Shown piece by piece: positions 23,261 through 28,001 of a stretch of DNA of 28,001 bases. Origin of the DNA: Pseudomonadota bacterium (GTDB lineage Bacteria; Pseudomonadota; Gammaproteobacteria; Burkholderiales; Burkholderiaceae_D); the NCBI GenBank assembly GCA_023449275.1, contig JAEXJM010000040.1, positions 1 through 28,001 on the forward strand, given 5' to 3'. Each line of letters starts with the position of its first letter. Within the stretch, counting starts at the first letter, position 1. The position numbers and the translations under genes are program-made. The notes beneath the pieces were generated by a model. That model made no database searches. It worked only from the letters and a program-made list of their open reading frames with translations, and had not been told where the DNA came from.

Positions 23261-24868
23261 TCACTCCCATTCAATCGTGGCAGGGGGCTTTCCGGAAATA
23301 TCGTATACAACGCGGTTGATTCCTTTTACCTCATTGATAATCCGATTGGATACCCGGCCCAGCAATTCATGAGGCAAATGTGCCCAGTGAGCCGTCATGA
23401 AATCCTGAGTCTGTACGGCACGAAGGGCAACGACGTATTCATACGTCCGTCCATCTCCCATGACACCCACGGATTTGACTGGCAGGAACACGGCAAAAGC
23501 CTGACTGGTCACATCGTACCAGCTCAACGGTTCACCCTTGTCAGACAACACATCTGACGGTGTATTCCACAATTCCTCGATGAAGATGGCATCCGCTTCA
23601 CGCAACAGGTCGGCGTATCGCTTTTTGACTTCCCCCAGAATCCGGACACCCAGGCCTGGTCCCGGGAAAGGATGGCGATAGACCATTTCACGTGGCAGGC
23701 CCAATGCCAGACCCAGTTCACGGACTTCATCCTTGAACAGTTCACGCAACGGTTCCAGCAGCTGAAGGTTAAGTGTATCCGGCAAGCCCCCGACATTATG
23801 GTGACTCTTGATCGTCTGCCCCTTCTTACCCTTACCCGCACTTTCGATTACGTCAGGATAAATCGTTCCCTGCGCCAGCCATTTGGCGTTTTTGATCTTG
23901 CCTGCCTCCGCCTGAAACACTTCGACGAATTCCCGACCGATGATCTTTCTTTTCTGCTCCGGATCGGTCACACCTGCCAGCTGGCTCATGAACTGATCCG
24001 ACGCATCGACATGGATGACTTTCACACCCAGATTCCTTGCGAACATGTCCATAACCATCTTGCCTTCGTTCAGGCGCAACAGGCCATGATCGACAAAAAC
24101 GCAGGTCAGCTGGTCACCGATGGCCCGGTGGATCAGGGCAGCGGCAACACTGGAATCGACCCCGCCGGACAATCCCAGAATGACATCATCCTTCCCCACC
24201 TTCTTGCGGATCGCTTCAATCGCTTCAGATACATAATCCGGCATGTTCCAGTCAGACTCGGCACCGCAGATGTCGTGAACGAAACGGTTGATGATGGTCT
24301 TGCCCTGAACGGTATGAGTCACTTCCGGATGGAACTGCAAGGCATAAAATTTCCTGGATTCATCCGCCATTCCCGCAATCGGACATGAATCGTTCGACAA
24401 CATGACAGTGAACCCCGGCGGCATCTCGGTCACCTTGTCACCGTGGCTCATCCAGACTTTCAACAGATTGGCACCATCTTCCGTGACGGAATCGGCAATG
24501 CCTTCCAGCAATTTCGTATGGTTGCGTGCACGGACTTCAGCGTAGCCGAATTCCCGTACCTTGCCGTTTTCGACCTTGCCTCCCAGCTGGTCTGCCATGG
24601 CCTGCATGCCATAGCAGATACCCAAAACAGGAATACCCAGCTCAAACACGATTTGGGGAACGCGCGGCGTATCGTCTTCCGTCACGCTGTTCTGTCCACC
24701 GGACAAAATCACACCTTTTAAGGAACCGTCTTTCGCATAGTCACGAATGAAATCGGTACCGATATCGTAAGGAACAACTTCCGAAAAAACGCCTGCTTCC
24801 CGTACGCGACGGGCAATCAGCTGGGTAACCTGTGAACCGAAATCGATGATGAGTATTCTGGAATGCAT
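23261..24868 (-). CDS. guaA: GMP synthase (glutamine-hydrolysing)
   Basis: A 535-residue two-domain enzyme that aminates XMP to GMP using glutamine and ATP. The class I glutaminase domain (1-200) has its nucleophile C85 in GICYGMQ and the histidine and glutamate in FHPEV. The ATP-pyrophosphatase domain has the P-loop LSGGVDSSVAA, and the C-terminal dimerisation part ends PPATIEWE. Length is normal (E. coli 525). One oddity is SGGQNS (56-61), where the family normally has SGGP. The ribosome site is weak. guaB lies upstream on the same strand with a 70-bp gap that holds a hairpin. Confidence 0.97.
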   Translation of the reverse strand: MHSRILIIDFGSQVTQLIARRVREAGVFSEVVPYDIGTDFIRDYAKDGSLKGVILSGGQNSVTEDDTPRVPQIVFELGIPVLGICYGMQAMADQLGGKVENGKVREFGYAEVRARNHTKLLEGIADSVTEDGANLLKVWMSHGDKVTEMPPGFTVMLSNDSCPIAGMADESRKFYALQFHPEVTHTVQGKTIINRFVHDICGAESDWNMPDYVSEAIEAIRKKVGKDDVILGLSGGVDSSVAAALIHRAIGDQLTCVFVDHGLLRLNEGKMVMDMFARNLGVKVIHVDASDQFMSQLAGVTDPEQKRKIIGREFVEVFQAEAGKIKNAKWLAQGTIYPDVIESAGKGKKGQTIKSHHNVGGLPDTLNLQLLEPLRELFKDEVRELGLALGLPREMVYRHPFPGPGLGVRILGEVKKRYADLLREADAIFIEELWNTPSDVLSDKGEPLSWYDVTSQAFAVFLPVKSVGVMGDGRTYEYVVALRAVQTQDFMTAHWAHLPHELLGRVSNRIINEVKGINRVVYDISGKPPATIEWE

Positions 24869-24900
24869 GGGAATTATCTGTAAAAACGGATTCTGAAAAC

Positions 24901-24930
24901 GGGAAGGGCCGGAAAAACCGGCCCCTTTCC
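24901..24930 (-). terminator. Hairpin between guaB and guaA, possible attenuator
   Basis: On the minus strand GGGCCGG pairs with CCGGCCC around TTTTT (24906-24924), extended by GGAA with TTCC after a small bulge. It begins 9 bp past the guaB stop and 32 bp before the guaA start. The following sequence (CGTTTTCAG) is only moderately U-rich, so it probably reduces rather than stops readthrough into guaA. Confidence 0.55.
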
Positions 24931-24938
24931 ATCAGGCT

Positions 24939-26402
24939 TTATTCAAGACGATAGTTTGGCGCCTCTTTGGTGATCTGGACGTCATGGACGTGCGACTCAC
25001 GCATTCCGGCGGAACTGATCTCGACAAATGCCGCTTTTTCGTGCATCTGGTCGATGGTTTCGCAACCGCAATATCCCATTGAGGAGCGAACGCCACCGAT
25101 CAACTGGAAGATGATGGCATTGACACTACCCTTGTATGGTACACGGGCTTCGATACCTTCCGGAACCAGCTTGTCCGGCTGGTGTTCCGCTTCATCCTGG
25201 AAGTAACGGTCAGCGGAACCCTGCTGCATCGCACCGACACTGCCCATACCACGATAGGCTTTATAGCTGCGGCCCTGATAAAGGATGATTTCGCCTGGCG
25301 CTTCATCGGTACCGGCAAACATGCTGCCCATCATGACCGTCGAGGCGCCAGCTGCGATCGCTTTGGAAATATCGCCGGAAAAACGGATACCACCGTCAGC
25401 AATGCATGGAACGCCCGTCCCCTTCAGCGCATCGGCAACATCGGAAATCGCAGTGATCTGCGGAACACCGACACCGGCAACGATACGGGTAGTGCAAATC
25501 GAACCCGGCCCGATACCGACCTTGACGGCATCTGCACCATGATCCAGCAAGGCTCTCGCTGCATCTGCCGTAGCGATGTTGCCGCCGATGACTTCAATAT
25601 CAGGATAATGCTGCTTGACCCATTTGACGCGATCAAGAACGCCCTGTGAATGGCCGTGAGCAGTATCGACGACCAGAACGTCCACACCGGCTTTCGCCAG
25701 CATATCGATACGTTCGTCATTGTCAGGACCGACGCCGACGGCCGCACCAGCCAGCAATTTGCCATAGCCGTCCTTGGATGCCAGCGGAAAATCGTTCTTT
25801 TTCAGAATATCCTTGACCGTCATCAGGCCGCGCAGTTCAAAAGCGTCGTTGACGACCAGAACGCGTTCCAGACGGTTACGGTTCATGACCCGCTTGGCTT
25901 CTTCAAGCGTCGTGCCTTCCTTGACATATACCAGCTTTTCGCGTGGCGTCATTTTTTCGCTGACCGGAGCATCCAGTTCTTCTTCAAAGCGCAAGTCACG
26001 GTTGGTAATGATGCCGACAATCTTGCCATTATCCACGACAGGAAAGCCGGAAAAACCGTGCTGTCTGGACAGCGCGATAACATCGCGGACTTTCATGGCC
26101 GGTGGAATAGTGATCGGATCTGTCACGACACCTGCTTCGAAACGCTTGACCTTGGCAACTTCCCTGGCCTGCTCGGCAGCAGTCATATTTTTATGGATAA
26201 TACCGATCCCCCCCTGTCTTGCCATCGCGATCGCCAGAGACGCTTCAGTGACGGTATCCATTGCCGCGGAAAGCAAGGGAATATTCAACGAGATGTTTCT
26301 CGTCAATCGGGTTTTCAGAATGGTATCTTTAGGAAGAACGGCAGAATATGCCGGAACGAGAAGCACGTCATCGAACGTGAGTGCCTTTTTGAGTAGTCGC
26401 AT
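24939..26402 (-). CDS. guaB: IMP dehydrogenase
   Basis: A 487-residue enzyme, normal length (E. coli 488), oxidising IMP to XMP with NAD, the rate-limiting step to GMP; guaA downstream does the next step. It opens LTFDDVLLVPAYS. A pair of CBS domains (about 93-205), which usually bind regulatory nucleotides, is inserted in the TIM barrel. The catalytic cysteine is C303 in GPGSICTTR, followed by the IMP-binding ADGGIR and the mobile-flap region ARVPYKG. The ATG at 26402 follows TAGGAAAT. A perfect TATAAT lies 26 bases upstream. Confidence 0.97.
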   Translation of the reverse strand: MRLLKKALTFDDVLLVPAYSAVLPKDTILKTRLTRNISLNIPLLSAAMDTVTEASLAIAMARQGGIGIIHKNMTAAEQAREVAKVKRFEAGVVTDPITIPPAMKVRDVIALSRQHGFSGFPVVDNGKIVGIITNRDLRFEEELDAPVSEKMTPREKLVYVKEGTTLEEAKRVMNRNRLERVLVVNDAFELRGLMTVKDILKKNDFPLASKDGYGKLLAGAAVGVGPDNDERIDMLAKAGVDVLVVDTAHGHSQGVLDRVKWVKQHYPDIEVIGGNIATADAARALLDHGADAVKVGIGPGSICTTRIVAGVGVPQITAISDVADALKGTGVPCIADGGIRFSGDISKAIAAGASTVMMGSMFAGTDEAPGEIILYQGRSYKAYRGMGSVGAMQQGSADRYFQDEAEHQPDKLVPEGIEARVPYKGSVNAIIFQLIGGVRSSMGYCGCETIDQMHEKAAFVEISSAGMRESHVHDVQITKEAPNYRLE

Positions 26403-26428
26403 GGTATTTCCTATGTGTCCAAAACAGG

Positions 26429-26458
26429 ATTATACAGATTTTTTTAAAAAATTGCCTA
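26429..26458 (-). promoter_or_regulatory. Probable guaB promoter
   Basis: On the minus strand a perfect -10, TATAAT (26429-26434), is preceded after 18 bases by TAGGCA (26453-26458), a weak -35. The predicted start, about 26422, leaves a leader of roughly 20 bases, enough for the TAGGAAAT ribosome site. I see no PurR-like operator or riboswitch in so short a leader. Confidence 0.6.
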
Positions 26459-26511
26459 CCATAATTTTTGCATTTGGCAAAATAATCCGCCTCCTGTTGC
26501 TTCTGAAAAAC

Positions 26512-26543
26512 GAGAAAATAGCTTAATTTTCAAGCTGTTTCTC
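26512..26543 (-). terminator. Probable terminator of the D-hydroxyacid dehydrogenase gene
   Basis: On the minus strand GAGAAACAGCTT pairs with AAGCTATTTTCTC with one bulge, followed by GTTTTTC. It lies about 120 bp after the dehydrogenase stop and upstream of the guaB promoter, so it would insulate guaB from the preceding gene. Confidence 0.6.
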
Positions 26544-26664
26544 ACAAAACCACAGTAATCGGAATAGTTTACTCCAAATCGGCCATGGTTCAGCTGCCAT
26601 TGTGTGCAAAATTGCCGCATGCAATGAAATTTTCAGGGTGTGACAGAAAAATCCGATGGCCTGT

Positions 26665-27639
26665 TCAAGCTTTTAGCCTGTTAACGGGACTGCGCGGCTT
26701 TTCTCCCCGAACACCCCGCACGGCCTCTTCGGCACATCGGGTCTTGAGATTGGATTCCGCCTGAACCGAATACCATGCCATATGAGGCGTGATAATGAGG
26801 TTCGGTACCGAACGCAAAGGGCTATCCATCGGCAATGGTTCCCTTGCCGTCACATCCAGTGCGGCGGCAGCCAGATGCCCTGATCTCAACACACTGGCAA
26901 GCGCCACCTCATCGACAAGGCCACCACGGGTAACGTTGATGAACATCGCCCCCGGTTTCATTTTCGCAAATGCCTCTTCGTTCATCAGTCCGGCGTCCTG
27001 TGAATTCAGGCTGCAATGCAAGGAAAGCAAATCAGCCCTTTCGATAACATCTTCTTCGGAAGTCAGTTCAATGAAAGCACTCTCCGGATCGCCCTTGATA
27101 TGATCGGTAAAAATGTCAAAACCGATGACCTTGCAACCCAGTGCATGAACCCGTTTCGCGAAAGCAAGACCGATGCGTCCCAGTCCGATAATGCCTATCG
27201 TCATATTGGAAAGATGCTGTATGGGCACTATTTCCGCATAATTCCATCGTCCCGCCCTGACCTGCTCATTGGCCTGACATATCTTGCGGGTGATGGCCAG
27301 CATCATCGCCAGCGCGTGATTGGCCACTTCCGACGTGCCGTAATCCGGTACATTGCATACCTGCACACCGTACCGCGTTGCCGCCGCGAGATCGACATTA
27401 TCGACACCGTCGCCATAGCGGACAACCATTTTCAGTCCGGGAAGTGCCGCAAATACCTTTTCGGTAAAAGGTGCACGCTGGTTGCAGGCAGCAATCGCTC
27501 CCTTGCAACGAGTGATCAGGTCATCCTCCGTTTTACACTGGAAAAACCGGTATGAAATGCCAGCCGCTTCAAAAACGGCCTTTTCGGCGTCGATGTTTGC
27601 ATGGTTACAATCCGTAATGACAATCAGGGCATCTGCCAT
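26665..27639 (-). CDS. D-isomer-specific 2-hydroxyacid dehydrogenase, CtBP-like
   Basis: A 324-residue NAD(P)-dependent dehydrogenase that should interconvert a 2-keto acid and a D-2-hydroxy acid. The nucleotide-binding motif is G152-L-G154-RI-G157. The catalytic residues are R238 (NVTRGG), E267 (AREP) and H286 (TPHMAWYS); the tryptophan after the histidine and VRYGDGVDNVD resemble the C-terminal-binding-protein branch rather than SerA or lactate dehydrogenase. No C-terminal ACT domain is present, arguing against phosphoglycerate dehydrogenase. The exact substrate cannot be read off; glyoxylate or hydroxypyruvate are possible. The ATG follows AGGCAGG. It stands alone, divergent from rpmB, with TTGTGTCG sites at its promoter. 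Confidence 0.88.
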   Translation of the reverse strand: MADALIVITDCNHANIDAEKAVFEAAGISYRFFQCKTEDDLITRCKGAIAACNQRAPFTEKVFAALPGLKMVVRYGDGVDNVDLAAATRYGVQVCNVPDYGTSEVANHALAMMLAITRKICQANEQVRAGRWNYAEIVPIQHLSNMTIGIIGLGRIGLAFAKRVHALGCKVIGFDIFTDHIKGDPESAFIELTSEEDVIERADLLSLHCSLNSQDAGLMNEEAFAKMKPGAMFINVTRGGLVDEVALASVLRSGHLAAAALDVTAREPLPMDSPLRSVPNLIITPHMAWYSVQAESNLKTRCAEEAVRGVRGEKPRSPVNRLKA

Positions 27640-27836
27640 AGCGAAACCTGCCTTTCTGCAAATGATTGATGAATTCCGGATGAGGCGATTGCATGCGAGT
27701 CAATCCGTTGTGTCGACTATTATAGTCAGTACCGACGAAATTTCACCAAAGACATGAACGTCAAACCAGCCTGCAAAAAAATTCACTTTCCTAAAAAAAC
27801 TTTTAAAAACAAATACTTGATTCATTGCATGCTTTA

Positions 27837-27869
27837 ATTGTGTCGTAATATGGAATTATTCGACACAAT
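27837..27869. promoter_or_regulatory. Inverted repeat ATTGTGTCG / CGACACAAT, candidate operator
   Basis: Two perfect 9-base arms (27837-27845 and 27861-27869) with 15 bases between, in the spacer between divergent genes. A further copy of the half-site sits at 27708-27715, by the predicted start of the dehydrogenase transcript. The half-site resembles TTGT-type elements bound by some GntR-family regulators, but the regulator is not in the window. Confidence 0.5.
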
Positions 27870-27895
27870 AATTGGCAACAAGTTATTGTTTTTTC

Positions 27896-27924
27896 TTGTG
27901 TTTTTTTACCATCTCGGATATGAT
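27896..27924 (+). promoter_or_regulatory. Probable rpmB promoter
   Basis: TTGTGT (27896-27901), a 17-base spacer and TATGAT (27919-27924) fit a sigma-70 promoter, predicting a start near 27931 and a leader of about 40 bases before the rpmB ATG. The leader is T-rich. Confidence 0.6.
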
Positions 27925-27969
27925 TCGGACTTCCGTTTTTTTGTTTTGTTTTTGTCTGGAGGTCTTTTC

Positions 27970-28001
27970 ATGGCTCGTGTCTGCCAGGTTACGGGTAAGA
28001 A
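27970..28001 (+). CDS. rpmB: 50S ribosomal protein L28, N-terminal fragment (runs off the window)
   Basis: Only ten full codons are present, reading MARVCQVTGK, which matches the start of betaproteobacterial L28, a small protein of the large ribosomal subunit. A strong GGAGG lies eight bases before the ATG. rpmG (L33) normally follows rpmB but would lie beyond the window. Confidence 0.9.
   Translation, partial: MARVCQVTGK

Larger units (their letters stand above)
27640..27969. other. Divergent control region between the dehydrogenase and rpmB
   Basis: About 330 bp without a gene. On the minus strand a perfect TATAAT (27719-27724) lies inside a small palindrome, GACTAT-T-ATAGTC (27715-27727), and is the likely dehydrogenase -10. 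The element TTGTGTCG occurs at 27708-27715, at 27838-27845, and inverted as CGACACAA at 27861-27868. The rpmB promoter follows. The repeated element suggests a dedicated regulator for the dehydrogenase. Confidence 0.6.

Noticed and set aside
22972..23319. 115-residue plus-strand frame in the guaA 3' region
   Set aside because: It runs through two terminators and into the guaA end; composition is Ser/Thr-rich and no family is recognised.
1..28001. CRISPR arrays, complete insertion sequences, rRNA or tRNA genes
   Set aside because: No regularly spaced repeats, transposase genes, rRNA motifs or tRNA cloverleafs were found on either strand.

Overview
The window looks like chromosomal DNA from a betaproteobacterium of the Oxalobacteraceae (order Burkholderiales), most likely Oxalobacter or a close relative. 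This is inferred from recognised proteins: an AlaA-type aminotransferase next to homoserine dehydrogenase, QueE with the CX14CX2C iron-sulfur motif known from Burkholderia, a fused PIN-PhoH ATPase, an L28 protein starting MARVCQVTGK, and a roughly balanced base composition. No sequence search was run.

Layout. (1) 1-1350, minus strand: alaA-like aminotransferase reading into the first codons of hom. (2) 1558-4332, plus strand: Mth938-domain protein, a Bcp/PrxQ peroxiredoxin and PhoH, ending at a terminator shared with clpB. (3) 4394-6988, minus: clpB behind a clear sigma-32 heat-shock promoter. (4) 7104-10358, an accessory stretch: the fluoride exporter gene crcB behind a fluoride riboswitch that appears to control a terminator; a brnTA toxin-antitoxin locus whose toxin gene is broken by an in-frame stop; and a two-gene chromate-transporter operon. 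(5) 10382-12714, minus: orphan moaE and a large secreted DUF3300 protein with an NRP-repeat tail. (6) 12956-22434, minus: one long run of closely spaced genes. In transcription order these are a membrane GGDEF-EAL protein, queE, queD, tadA, a secreted LD-carboxypeptidase, an ABC-F ATPase (YbiT type), nadA and nadC. (7) 22435-23260: an AT-rich spacer with a 20-bp palindrome and two terminators. (8) 23261-26402, minus: guaB then guaA (GMP synthesis). (9) 26665-27639, minus: a CtBP-like D-2-hydroxyacid dehydrogenase, divergent from rpmB, which starts at 27970 and runs off the window.

How the genes fit together. Most of the window is housekeeping: amino-acid, NAD and GMP synthesis, protein disaggregation, queuosine and inosine tRNA modification. 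The accessory stretch groups ion defence (fluoride and chromate) with a decayed toxin-antitoxin locus between clpB and moaE. I recall these two genes being neighbours in other Burkholderiales, so this may be an insertion. The best regulatory finding is the fluoride riboswitch at 7614-7670, whose 3' segment can alternatively pair into a terminator. No complete undescribed multi-gene system is evident. The least explained items are the repeated TTGTGTCG sites between the dehydrogenase and rpmB, the AT-rich region upstream of the GGDEF-EAL gene, and a short open frame divergent from the riboswitch.
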